A stretch of DNA of 64,000 nt from Marsupella aquatica (taxonomy: Eukaryota > Marchantiophyta): contig OZ316897.1 of assembly GCA_973895155.1 (NCBI GenBank), positions 16,926,001 to 16,990,000 on the forward strand. The letters run 5' to 3'. The translations under genes and the position numbers were made by a program. Each line of letters starts with the position of its first letter. Position 1 is the first letter of the stretch. Below, piece after piece: positions 42,301-54,900 of this stretch. The notes under the pieces were generated by a model. The model did no database searches and was not told the DNA's origin. It saw only the letters and a program-made list of their open reading frames with translations.

Positions 42301-45300
42301 CAGAAAATATTTACAATGAGCAAAAAAATGATCTCCCAGTAACCTAGTTTGTTCCCATGATGCCTCAAGTCAGGACCTTCTATGCAAGACAAGTTCACCG
42401 AGCTCATTTCCATCCTAGCAACCTAGCTCTCTCCCACGTACATCTTTATGATAGTTCATAGTTCAAAAGGAAACTTCCAGGACTGGATCCGATCACGCAC
42501 AGTACGTATATGACTATTGCAAACCGCATACAATTTTTTCGATGCTGGAGGTTGTCTAAGAGGCAGCAAACAATCGAGAGTATAATAGTTACCCGCCGAT
42601 TTGTGGCTAAACACAATTTGTTTTCGAAGAAGTGCACTTTTGAGATAGGCTAGCAGCATTCACTACTTTCGTCTCCGATCAAATTTACAAGTACCATGTA
42701 AGAGGTATTGGAAGCGACGAGCTTACGGAAAAAAATAGGAAGATATATGCTTACCAACCTCCTTACATTGTGCGAAAGGAAAGCTAGCCTTCTGATTAAT
42801 TACCAACATTGTTGGCTCACATTTTTCCTCTAAAACTTCTGAACTTCATGACAACTAGATAAGCTAGTTCAGAATCTTTGTACCAGCTGAACTACTTTAT
42901 TCCTAGACAGATAAACTGAATAATAGACCGCTCCAATTAAGTGGTCGCAGACAAATTTCACTGCCCCAACCTCCATAGTGTGGGTGCCAAGGCTTGAGAC
43001 TTCATGAACAAGATTTTAGTTCATTTAGGAGTGCATTGACCGAATTATGCTCGATGTCAAACAGATACAATTAAATCCATCGATCGTTATTTCTTTCGAA
43101 GGGACCGAGTAATATATATCTGTTTCGGGTCTAGTGGATGAAGCGAGGAGGCGATTCTTCTTGTGTACTGTCCAGCTCCCGATGTAAACAATCAATGTAG
43201 TCACCTTCTTGCTACACCTAAGTTCTAGAGTTTCAATCCGATGAGATGGTACGTATTCTAATCTCTCGTCGTTATAGCCAAGCCATGTCTTCAGAAAGAA
43301 TTCGTGCTTGCTATTATGAACTCTGGATCACATGGTCCAGACTCACATGGTCCAGATCTAGACACTTGTCATTTCTATCAGTCTCTTCCTACAGTTCCTA
43401 GTAATATTGTTTTTACAGGAAATTCAGTCAGATACTGACGAATTTCTAGTGGGAGTGACCATCTGTACAGGTACGATGAAGAATAGCTCTACGTACCAAG
43501 TTTCCCAAGCTCCTTCTTAAATTTAAATCCATAGAATCTAAATAATGCACCTTATTTCGCACCTTGTGCGAGACATTGTGTGTATTACTCCTTCTCGATA
43601 ACCTGATTTGGAGGCGAGATTCAAACCATCTGACACTCAGTCTGACATTGGTAAGTCACCATGCCGTACAATTTGGAGCTGAAAATATAGTTTTCATCTC
43701 GAAATAAAAACTTAGCTGAAAGCATGCAGCCAGTTTGATGTCATGATTTGATAGGAGAAACAATTAGTGACCAGTACAAGGTCGAACAAATCAAGGTTCA
43801 ACATAGAATAATTTGTGTAGTAAGAAATAATGTTGTGCACTTCCCTCAGGATCAAGCCCCACAGCCAAATACAAAGGCCAACCCGTCGTTTCAAAACCAT
43901 CTGATCGACAGGATGTTTGGAGAGATTTTACTGAAAGGCATGGGTTAGATTTGAACGACAACCGTACTCCTGCAGGTTTATGGTTGATACATTGATTTTG
44001 GTCGACGAATAGTCACTGTGCAGAGTAGTCCTCATAAGTACTCTCCGTAGGAAGGATTAATTCCTCATTGTACAATACCTGGATGTATTCTTCTTTAATA
44101 TTTCTTCTATTCTAAAAGTATTGGCAATCCTTGGTCACTGCAAATGTCAGTGTGTCATCTGCAGACTGCACGGTGACGTGCAAGGTCCGTTACATCATCA
44201 CACTAATGTAAAAGCTGATGATCGACGACAACTTACCGCGTGGGTCGCGAGCTTTTTGCTGGTTGTTGCAACGTAGCCTTGCATTTAGTGGTTAGCTACG
44301 AATGGACAGCTTGTCTTCGACGTAATCCAGTTTGATCTTTGCAGTGGATCCTGATCTAATCTAAGAAAAGTGTCAAGTGGGTATCTGTACATGATGGACC
44401 CTAAAACTTGTATAGCGTTTCAAATTTCCAGTTATTTCTCGAGGTGAATGTCTACCCATGTAGGATTGCTCTGCTCTGGCGAGTCATTTTGGAGCTGGGT
44501 TAGGCAGTTTGGTATTCTTTGTAATTGTATCATTATTCACAATCCGATCAGAACAATTAGATAGAGTGCTCAGAGGGCATTGAAATATGTATCGTCTTTA
44601 GTTTGTGGGGATTACTGGTGGGAGTTTTGCTCGTGAGGGCCTCGTTAGGTCCGAACAGGTGCTACCGAGAAAAACAGATGAATCTTAGTTTGATAGTACA
44701 GCCGTTGATTCGATACCGCGCATCGATGTACATCTTTGCTTGCCATCAACCCAAATCAACGCGAGAAGTTTCAGCAACAACTGTTGAGCTTCTTCGATTC
44801 TGTCATACGTTCAAGGCATTCCAACCACAAAAATATCAAAGAAAATTCATCTAATAACTCGACCCAGCTAGCGGGCTGGAATCTCAAAAGTCAACGATTA
44901 TTAAGTTGATATCCTCCACTTGAATGGGGTAAATCTATTTGTTGCATGGCCAACTTTCAGAAGCTTCTTCGGCAGTCTCCCCTGTCACATAGCATCCCTA
45001 GCCTTATCTCACTATTATGCGCTAGTTAGAACGAATGATAATCACGCATCATCTATGTCATTCATAAGCTCATGCATAGGTCAGAGCTTGTGTCATACAT
45101 AGCTCAGCTTCCATTTCCATTTTTCTAGTAAAAGTGACTAAAAACTTAAATTCGGGTGCGCCGTTTACACAATCAGATTGTGAGATTGTGTAGAAAACGA
45201 GAGCTAGATATCTTTTGGATTTGGATTAGTATCTTGATTACAGAGTGATTTACGAGATAACATGCTAATCAAGGATTGCCTCCATCCTTCTAAAGTACCA

Positions 45301-46660
45301 TTCATTCACTGTCGTATCCTTTGTCGGAAGAAAAATGAAAATCATAGAAGGATTAGCCACAACCCGAGCCATGCAGCCTCTGTTAATTAAGGAGAACACA
45401 GCCCCGTCAAACGAAGGCATAAGGTCAGTGGCTGCACCTCGTCACACAAAACGAGGCACAAAGGGAAAATTACGATCCCCAGACAGACCAATCCTATCTA
45501 GTAAACTCTATATTCCTATATTAAGTAAGAGCGACAGGAACCCAAGTATTTCAAAACGGCAATTAACATATGCATCTGTTCAGGTTGCTGTCAATTGCTT
45601 GACCCAGTTTGCACTTCATTTGTTTCCTCTGAGTTATCCAAAGAGAGACCAGGCCCAGCATCCCAGCAAGTGGTCCCTGGAGTTGGCAGTAATTCCCATG
45701 ATTCCAATTCTTTTGCCAACAATAGATAAGGTGTAACGGCCTAAGAACAGTAAGAAGTGGTCCATGGTCTGGGAAGTACTGTAATTGACTGAGTCTGACT
45801 TATTTGTTCCCAGATGGAGAGCAGCGCGGCAATACAGCTCAATAACAAAAGGTTCCTTGACTTAGCTAGAAGACCGAGTTAAGGTTTATTGTTTCCAGGC
45901 TGGGGTGTTCCCAACGAGCGAAAAGGCTGGCGACCCCGTCATGTCCTGGTCCTTTGTTTTTTCTTCACTTTAAAAAATTTTGTAAATCAACCTTTTAAAG
46001 CAAGAAAAGCCACCACCAGAGCCAAAGTTCTCTCGAGGCAAAAAACAAACGAAGAGAAGCAAGGCTTTACGTACCGCTACTCTTGGAATGAACGGAATTA
46101 CTCAGTTTCAGTTAATTTGTTTTCAGACCTTCCCAAAGAAATATAAAAGCACAGCAACCTCGGCAGGTTTCTGGACGTGGCAGTAAGGCAGTTACCGACT
46201 AAGATTCAGCCAATTCAAGTATTCAACTGTACTCCGAGCAACCCGGCTTTTATTGCTTTATGTTGTCAGGGTGATTGTACTCTCAGACTGATATCGTCTT
46301 GACTTGAAACAAATAAGACAAACGTAGTGAGGGACAAGCTTCAATTAATCAAGATTTCAACCACCAGTCTTCGGAGAGTCATCAGGCAGACTTTTTTTTA
46401 CTGATGCAATCAAAAGACAACTACAGAAGGATCCAAAGAAAAGAAAGGACAAAAACATTGCCGAAAGTGCGCCAAATGAACAAAAAGCAGGTACGAAGAC
46501 TTCTGAACTTGTCTTGTGTGGAAGGTCAATAAGAAGCTTCCAATCGATCCAACTTTGAATAGGAGTCTATTTCATGCCCGGTTTCAAGTACGGGCAAACT
46601 AGGGGGGCAAACTAGGCATTAGACTAAAAAGACTCTATTTGATGCATATTTGCACTTATT
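39326..46660. other. long gene-poor stretch
   Basis: Over 7 kb with only short ORFs. The longest (minus 40,051-40,377; plus 45,335-45,736 and 45,889-46,146) show no recognisable domain. Pyrimidine-AG sequences near 45.6-46.1 kb could be splice acceptors, but I could not chain an open frame. No tRNA or other RNA gene was identified. Confidence 0.45.
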
Positions 46661-46890
46661 CCCCGGCCTCCCCCGGCCTCCTCCCGGACCCTGCTGCCCT
46701 TCCCCTCCCGGCCCCTCCCCTCACCCGGACCTGGCCTGCCCCGTACTGGCCTCAACTTAACCATAGAATTGCACCTGGCCCCTCACCTGGACCCGGCCCT
46801 GCCCCGCACCCGGCCTCCTCCCCTTCCTCCCTGCCGGCCAGGCCCGGCCCGGCCCTCCCTCCGGCCCTCCTCCTTGCCTGCCCGGCAAAG
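46661..46890. repeat. C-rich low-complexity minisatellite
   Basis: Irregular repeats of CCCCGGCCTC, CCCGGACC and GGCCCCTCCC on the plus strand, in sharp contrast to AT-rich neighbours. The opposite strand is very G-rich. The open frame through it is a composition effect. Confidence 0.85.
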
Positions 46891-47394
46891 CTCACCATTA
46901 TGAAGATCACTTTTGGTTCCCAATTTGAGAATTATTCTAGGCTTAAACGGCCAAATGAGGAGTCATGCCTTTTGTTCAATTCACAACTCTTCAACTCCCC
47001 ATGCCACATTGATCCACAATGTTTCTTTCCCTTTCAATTGATACGCTACATGCTTTACTTAGTCCCTATGGATGGATAGACCAATGGTACACAATTCTCT
47101 TCTATAATAGGTAGGAGTCTATTATTTCAAATGGACTAAAAAGTTGGCTACTATAAGATAAAAACTTGGAAAAAGCTGGGTTTTTCACTTTAAATTTTAT
47201 ATGAAGTATATATAAAGTTTGGTTTACATGTGTTTTTATTCTTTTTCAATATGAGATTTAAAAACATTTCTAATCTTGCTGATTGTGATTTTTGTTAAAA
47301 TATTTCTAAATTTTAAATAGAATAAAAATACTAAAATGCTGGCTAGTTTGTCTGTAGACCCCTATATTAAAAAAAAGATATAATTTGGTTCTCG
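46891..47394. other. AT-rich intergenic DNA
   Basis: Nothing recognised. Confidence 0.5.
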
Positions 47395-48115
47395 GGGGTT
47401 TCACTTCCACAAAAATGGCACATCACGTGTGACGAATGATAGAGTCATTTTATTGGTGTGAAGGAAAGACTTAAAAAAAATTGCTAGAACAATAGGGTCT
47501 TTTAAATTCATTTTTGAGACTTATAATAACATTAGGGTCTTTCTAACCAAATTATTAGAATATTCCAAAAATATTCTAACTTTATAAGGATTAAAAAATA
47601 TTTTAGGGGGTCCGGGGCCTAAAAATGTCGTAGGGGATTAGGCATCCATATGGTGAGACCCCTGAGATTTGGTTGTTTGCCACATCAAAACAAGTTTGGT
47701 TTTTTTTTAAGTTGCATATTTGGATTATTTGAATTGAAAGGTACAAGTCTTGAGTAGACTAAAATGAAACATCACATGGTCAATTTGGTAAGTCTTATAA
47801 GGAATTAAAAACTTGTTTTTTCTCGGGGTCTCACTATATGGGGACCTCTCTATCACCTGCGACATTTTTAGGCCTCAGAACCCCTAAAATGTAAGAAAAA
47901 AATTTATTTTTGAACCCCTGTAAAGTTAGAATACTCTTGGAATATTCTAAAAATTAGATTAAAAAGACCCTAATATTCTTATAAGTCTCAAAATTGAATT
48001 TAAAAGACCCTATTGTTTTTCTACAAAAATTCTTAAGTCTTCCCTTAGAACAAATCAAATGACTTTATCCTTCATCGCACATGATATGCTATTTTTGTGG
48101 AAGTGAAACCCCCAA
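47395..48115. mobile_element. foldback element with ~290-bp inverted arms
   Basis: The left arm (about 47,395-47,690) and the right arm (about 47,822-48,115) are inverted copies at roughly 75-80% identity. Matching pairs include 'gggggtttcacttccacaaaa' at the outer ends, 'caatagggtcttttaaattc' in the middle and 'ggcctaaaaatgtcg' near the centre. The spacer is about 130-150 bp. There is no coding capacity, so it is a non-autonomous DNA element or foldback element. Relatives occur at 5.8-6.7 kb and 51.3-52.0 kb. Confidence 0.75.
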
Positions 48116-49476
48116 AGTTTTTTAAAGAGAGAATTTAGACTGTAACTTTGGGAGAGACTAAACCAAACTGAGGAAAAAATTCCATTATTATTTCCAAATG
48201 CAGACTTATACTTTAAATGAAACATAAATAAAAAGATAATTTCTATTTGAATAATTGAAAAAGATTTTAAAAGGCACATCATTTGAATGAAATATTGTAA
48301 TGAATAATAAATAAAACTTAAAGATCAATCTTTTATAATACATTTTTGAATCAATCAATAAACTAAATCTGAGTTTTTACTTATTTTGTGAGTTTTCAAA
48401 GAGGTGAAAATTGTATTTGTCCTCTTTTATGAAAATAGGTACTGTTTTTTAAGTGGTTGGGGAAGTGGTAGCATGAAAAACATAAGAAAATGCATTTTTA
48501 AAACATGAAAATACAATGTCTTTTTTATTATGTTTCTTATGAATAATATCATATCCCAACTCTAGCACCCGCTGTAGCAATTACATAATAACTGTCCACA
48601 ACAAGGGTTTCTTTTGTCAAAGATGCTACAAACATATAATAAAAGAAGTAAAACAATCCTGGCCCTTTATCAAAGTTGATTTTATCAAATCCAGCTAAAC
48701 ACTGTATCTCAAATGTCTACCCAAGTTGATCACTGCTGCCCAAAATGAATATAAGTTGTTAATATTCTATAAAAATATAAATAAGTAATCTTGAACATTT
48801 CAAAAATGAAAATATTTATTTATTATTTAAATTTTAAAATAAAATACCCCCTCTTATTGTGTCGCCATGCTTGGGTTACCCAAAGAAGTGATGGTCATCG
48901 CACATCTTGCATGCATGCTCTAATCATCACGCTCTTTGACAACAATATTTTTGCAAACAACAGAGATATGTAAATGGTGAAACTCAGAAAAGTATGGGTG
49001 AGTCAAACCCTAAAAAGAGTAGCAGTAAATCCTCCCCTGAAAGTTCTTAACTCAAAATAACTGAAGGTGGGTTAATTTACGAAATGATCCTTCAATTGAA
49101 TATAGCTTCTTGTGGGCAACGGATATCATCTTGTGATGTGAGGCTTAAGGGGCTGCCAAACCTTGCTTCCACTTCCAGACTCCACTATAGCAAATGTTCC
49201 CCCTTCCCAATGAGATGTCGTTGTGATGATAGAGCTTGCTTGCATCTGACAAAATTTAGCAAAGCGGCCATCTCTTTACAAAGGTGGGAAAACTTGAAAT
49301 AAACTAAGCTCAATTAATTTTCTCAGACTTGCCCAACTTCAATTCAAGTTTTGATTGCACTAGGTGTGCGTGTACATACATCTCAATTTCCACTTCCCCA
49401 ACTTAAATTCAATTTCAACTCCATTGAATGGGCGTGTACTAAAGTTTGAAATGCACTTTAGACATGGGTATGCAAT
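48116..49476. other. AT-rich intergenic DNA
   Basis: No gene recognised. Confidence 0.5.
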
Positions 49477-49947
49477 TTGTCACACCATTCTAGGTAACTG
49501 TGTTAGAGTGTATCATACTATCTCGATCCGTATGTTTGGTATGTGTGCTATATGAGCCGATAAGGTTCCGTCAAGTTTGTGTGAGAGGGTACTTCTCACT
49601 TGTGAGACATTGAAAGGTCATCTTTCAATGTTGAGCCTTGGAGAGAGAGGAGCTTGAGTGTGGCTATGGTGGTTGTGAGCTCCGCTTGTGTAACGTGGAT
49701 TCCTTGAGCAGTGCAAGGTGCGTTGGCTTGACATACATGTGTGATCGGATCGGTGTGGGATCGATAGGGTATTGTGGACCGGGATCATTGTGCCGATTGG
49801 ATTGAGATTATTGTGGGTTTTGGACATGTGTGGACATGAGTTCCACTTGTATTCCATTCTCTTGTGTTTGTGATGTGGCAGTGTGACTATGTCTAGATGT
49901 ATGTGACAAGCGATGTATGTTGTGTAGCAATGTGTATGCGCATGACA
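49477..49947 (+). mobile_element. solo LTR (471 bp)
   Basis: Starts TGTCACACCATTCTAGGTAA and ends GCGCATGACA, with AATT directly on both sides (49,473-49,476 and 49,948-49,951). It is the same LTR family and length as the copy at 8,181-8,651, and much closer to the LTRs of the 14-kb element, so it is younger. Opposite in orientation to the 14-kb element. Confidence 0.92.
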
Positions 49948-49951
49948 AATT

Positions 49952-51289
49952 TGTAAGGATCCACCAAAACTAAATTTGTCATTGTCTAGCTGAATTGAAA
50001 TAAAATCAAACAGAACTCCAATTTGTGACTAGCCCATTCTGAAATGTTAAGGGCACAAAATTTTAAATCAAAGAAAACAAAAGTGCTCACTAACTCAACC
50101 ATGACAACAAATGTCAATAGCTAAACAATTAGTTCGTGGACCCCTTGGCTAATAAAACTAGGCCCGGAAGAGTCGATCTAAGCCGTCTCCATTTCTTATC
50201 TCCGGAAATCTTGTCCGTCCATCATAATGGCCAATCTATGGCTCAAAAGAAAGATCTCAAATAGATCTATGGATGGGTTCTGTCCGTTTTGCAAATGGGT
50301 TAATATTTTTCAAATGAAAAATTAAACAAATCCAAGCCTTCCTAGCCGTCGATTTTGTTGATTTTACGATCTTTGTCGTCCATTTTGTAACATTGCCTCT
50401 AGAAATCTTATTCATCCATGTTAGAAGGCGATCTAGGGTGTAAAAGAAAGATCTCAATGAGATCTACGACTGGGTATTTTTTGTTTTGAGAATGAGTAAA
50501 TAATATTGAGTATAAAATTCGATGAAATTTCAAGATTCCAGCCATTCCTCCTCCCCGATCCTGGGTTTCTATGTGCTCTTCCCAACATTAATGGTCATAC
50601 AATACAAGAGGTCCTTACATACCGGGAGTTGCGGTTTAACAAGGAAGTTATCAAGTTAGTTATTAGTCATTATTTATTATATGAAGAATACTTTTTATAA
50701 ATCTTTGAATTTAAGTTTTAAAATTGGAAATGTAACTAAAACGGTTACATAGTGATAGTTTTAACCGTCTTGCTCTTTGCATTTCCAATGTTTTTACTTT
50801 TCTTTCTATGGCACGGTGTCCCAAAAATTACACCCAAATTGACACAAACACGAATGAAAATTACAAGTTTGATTCACAAAACCGACGAGTCTTGTTTGTT
50901 GCGGTTGTTGTTGACGTGGCACGATGTGGTGCCAGGAATTTTGGAAGGGACCTCTAGTGGGGTCCGTAAAAAGAACCACCAAAGCAGAAATTGTCACTAG
51001 CTTAACTGAAACAAAATTGTAAATAACCAAAAGGAGATTAGGAATGACTTCAAACTAAGAGCTGGAATTTGTAACTATCAACCAGAGCACTATCAGCACA
51101 ATTGCTTTGATGATGAACCTAAGTTAAAAACAAATGGAACATTTACGGTAGCACAAAGGATATATGCTCGTATTGAAGAGCACGGACCATTCTACTTGGA
51201 CATGTCCATCTCAAAAGAGTGTCAATACCAATCATTTCTAGTCTCTTCCTTGTTGTGCACTGAAGGTCCTCACTGCTTTTCTTCTGACA
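49952..51289. other. intergenic, nothing recognised
   Basis: Short ORFs only. A diverged direct repeat is visible: 'agaaagatctcaa(a/t)' with 'agatcta' occurs near 50,248 and 50,444, each with flanking similarity. Confidence 0.45.
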
Positions 51290-51960
51290 CATCACATGCA
51301 AAGAAGTTAGGGTTTTTTTAATTATATAGTGCGGAGGATACTTTAATAATTTTTTGAAGAAAAGTAGGGTGTTTTAATCCATATTTGAGAATTATAAGAA
51401 CTCAAAGGGGTTTTCAATTTGAAAATTTAAAATAGTCTTAGAATATTCCATAATTTTAGGGATCAAATAGTAAAAATATTCATTTAAAAAAAATTAAAAA
51501 TATTTAAAGGGAAAATCTGTGAAACCTCACAGAAAGTGATAGTGAACCACAATATTTGAACTTTAGACCTATCATGAGTCACAACCCAAGTGAGTTACCA
51601 CATAGCCATGCCTCTCTAGGCAATTTAGTATTTTCTTAAGTTTTAGTATATTGATTACTTGAAAACTTCACACATGATATTGAATTTAGATTTTATTTTT
51701 GGAAATTTTTTTGGAAGAACATTATATTCGGGTGGTTTAAATTCATATTTTGGAAAATATATTCGAAAGAACATAGGGTCTTTTAAATTCAAGTTTGAGT
51801 CTTGTACAAAGTTTGAGTTAAAATTTAAGTCTATTACAATAATATTCCTATTGTTGTTAAAAATTTAACAAATTTAAGGGGTCTGAGGCTTCAACACATG
51901 TTGCAGGTGATGAGGGGGACTAGATATAATCAGACCCCCTAGGGAAATGAGTTTTGAAAC
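51290..51960. mobile_element. diverged relative of the foldback family
   Basis: Contains 'agaacatagggtcttttaaattcaa', 'tagaatattccataattttag' and 'gcaggtgatgaggggga' blocks that match arms of the 47.4-kb element. The ends are unclear and the copy is degraded. Confidence 0.4.
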
Positions 51961-54900
51961 CCTGAGTATAGTCATTAAACCCAACCTGGCCTGGATGGCC
52001 GCATTGACACATGCTTTGACTCACTTGTATTCTTTGCCTTGACATGCGCAACCCACACGCATTGGGCTGGGGTAGTTATAAACGAAAGGCTCATAGAATA
52101 ACATGAAACTAATCTCTTCTGGAATTAAGAAATTTAAATGGGTGACAATTAAAATATGGAAGTGCCTGTTGACAAGTAAAATACAATAGTTTACATAGGA
52201 CTAGGGAGATGATAAAGGGGCTCATGGCTACAGTGCAAGTTTCCGTTAACACAATAGTTTGTAGTCAGCAAACAATTGTCCAGCAAAGACAGTGACTAAG
52301 AAAGGATAAAAGGCTTGATAGATTGCCAATTTCAACAACAAATCTACAGTCGGAGACAACTTATTAGTGAAGTCGTCCAGGTTGAAGATCGACAGAGACG
52401 ATGTCTACATGACAGCGCAGCCCAGTTGCGTCACCCTAAACCTGCAACATGGTCATTGAGGGGTTTTAGATTGATAGAAGGAAAACAAGTGCCAATCATA
52501 CGTAGAAGCGAAGAAAAAGTCTCCGCTTCTAGAATGTTTCCGCTTAAAGAATTCTGCTGGGTAGCTACTTTGGCTCAGCGATTGCTTCGACCGATGATCT
52601 TGGGCACTAGATAATAAAATTTTCGAAGAGAAGTGAAAGTCACGCATGTGGTAACTTGGAGTCAAATCGCTTTTGACGCTCCTCAAGAATAAAATCCTAT
52701 GCTGGAGACTTATCTTGTGAAATACTTATCTTAGGCAACTCAAACTCCTGCTAGATTTACATAGAGGTAATCTTCTTCAGTAATTAGAAGTAGAGGATGG
52801 ACATAAATCTGAGTATCAATAAAATTTATAAGAATGACACTGTTCCCAATCAAATCCAGGAGACTATTTTGAGGTGGAAAGCTGAAAGCTCTGACTTAAA
52901 GCAACCATGGGATCACGTTTTGCAGCCGCTTCGAGCTCATAATGAGGGTTGTGAACTTGAGGAATGAGGAGTGAGAGATGCTGACATGGTTATGTCAATG
53001 TCCACATTAATGACACTCATATTTAAAGTGATGATTACGCAACTCAAAATGTGGCCATGATTACGTGTTTGAACTTCAGTCCGGACAGCTTCCAGCAATC
53101 TAGATCTGTCATTCTGTCGGCTTAAATTTCCACTAACCTTTAACGTTTCTGACAGAAAAGTACACCACAAGTTGACATTGCTTTCGTTTCCTGGAAAAGT
53201 CACATAAAGTAGTTACATGATCTCGCACATTCCTGTGGCTCTGTAGAATAAGTTGAGCTTCTTGCGTGCAAAAAACAAACAAAAATATTTTTTTCGCCAG
53301 GTCACACCGCTTACAGTAGCTATGGTAGAAAGAGACACTCGTTGAACACCTACCCAGCTACCGGTTTTAGATAATGCCTTATCCGGAGTCCTGCACACGC
53401 TTACACCTGCACCTTCTTGCTGGCTTTTATCTTAAAGGTTTATCATTACTATTTGAAATTTGAAATAATTATATGGGACTGAAATATAACCAACACTTCA
53501 AAACTCGAACTATAATACACTAGTTTTTGCGGTGACGACTTATGAATCCCCTCAGCTCTTGGCCCTTGTCACAATGTTTGTTTTACTATTTTCCAATTTT
53601 TCAAAAACAAATTTGGGGGTGGAAGCTGTCAGTGTGAAGAAAACAGCATATAGCTGGCTCACACAACTGACCAATCAGGGAAGACAAAAGTTGCAAGAAA
53701 GCAAATAGATTATAGTTATTGAATCTTCTCGACAATCACTATATAGAGTGCAATACTCCCAAGTAGAACATGCTCTTGAAGTAACGCTTTCAAAGCGGAT
53801 CCAACTTAGTTATGAAAAATTGTCAAAGCACAAATTCAACTAGCCTTGGCCAGGCCATGCATATAGCAAAAGCTCTCAATCTTTGGTACCTGGAATGTAA
53901 TATTGTTCTACACTCTCTAGCTCCGAGTTTATCAGGCCCTACACATACTAGGAGCAAGTTCGTATTGCTATTTTTACTTTGGAGTCTCCGCCAGGTTATT
54001 GTCTTAAGTGTCGAATGATCCATTCATTGCCTTCACATAGCACACGGTTATAAATACAAGCACCCGTTACTAGGCGTAACATCGGGTTTTGTATATATGT
54101 GGCAATGTCCACCTGACTTTGACTTCACCTTGACTTAAATCATTTTGTTTTTGGAGTACTGTAGCTACGGCTGTAACAGGATTCCCGTGTCTTGAACTGT
54201 ACACTAGCTGGTGAATCTCCCAGTTCGGGCTGAATAACATATTGGAATGTATTACTCGCTGTAATTTCTGCGAAAGGAATGGTGAACCCCCACAAAGCTC
54301 AATCAATTCAATGCAAAGCTTATCAAGGTAAGAGATTAGACCGAGTGTGGCTGCCGGTGGTTTGTATTTTGGACTTCAAAGAGGTGTGGTATCAGAATTC
54401 TACATTTAATTCTACATTGAATTCTCGGCTTTAGTTTGGTGCCAGACAGCTTGACATTCAAATATCAACACCGTTCGGTTCGGTTTCCACCAAAGGCAGA
54501 GGACCTGAATAGTATCTGTAGAGAGACCGATACTCCAGTTACTGGGAATCTTCCTTCCAGCTGAAATTTCTCAGTCCAATGACGGTTTCAGATCTACCTC
54601 ATATTTGCTTCTGTCATATCATACATGACTTTCTATTGACTTTGTCGATATGATGCCCCAGTTGTATTTTTGATTGTTAATATATGAAATCCATCATTCT
54701 CCAGAGTACAAAATAATTTGGGAAAGACCAATACAAAAACGAATTTGATGATATTTCCACTTCTGCTGCTGCAAGCCGCCATCTTCGGCGTCATCCAAAC
54801 ATTAAAACTTAAACAAATGAAACAAGCACTGGCAGTTTGAAAAGAATGGATCATTGGCGAGAATACAACTCAGCTTCTAAGGCAGACACACACAGGTATT

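Noticed and set aside
45335-46146. Two plus-strand ORFs with acceptor-like pyrimidine-AG sites nearby
   Set aside because: I could not chain them in phase with credible donors; no domain recognised.
46639-47079. Plus-strand ORF of 146 codons, Pro-rich
   Set aside because: It is a reading through the C-rich minisatellite; composition alone keeps the frame open.
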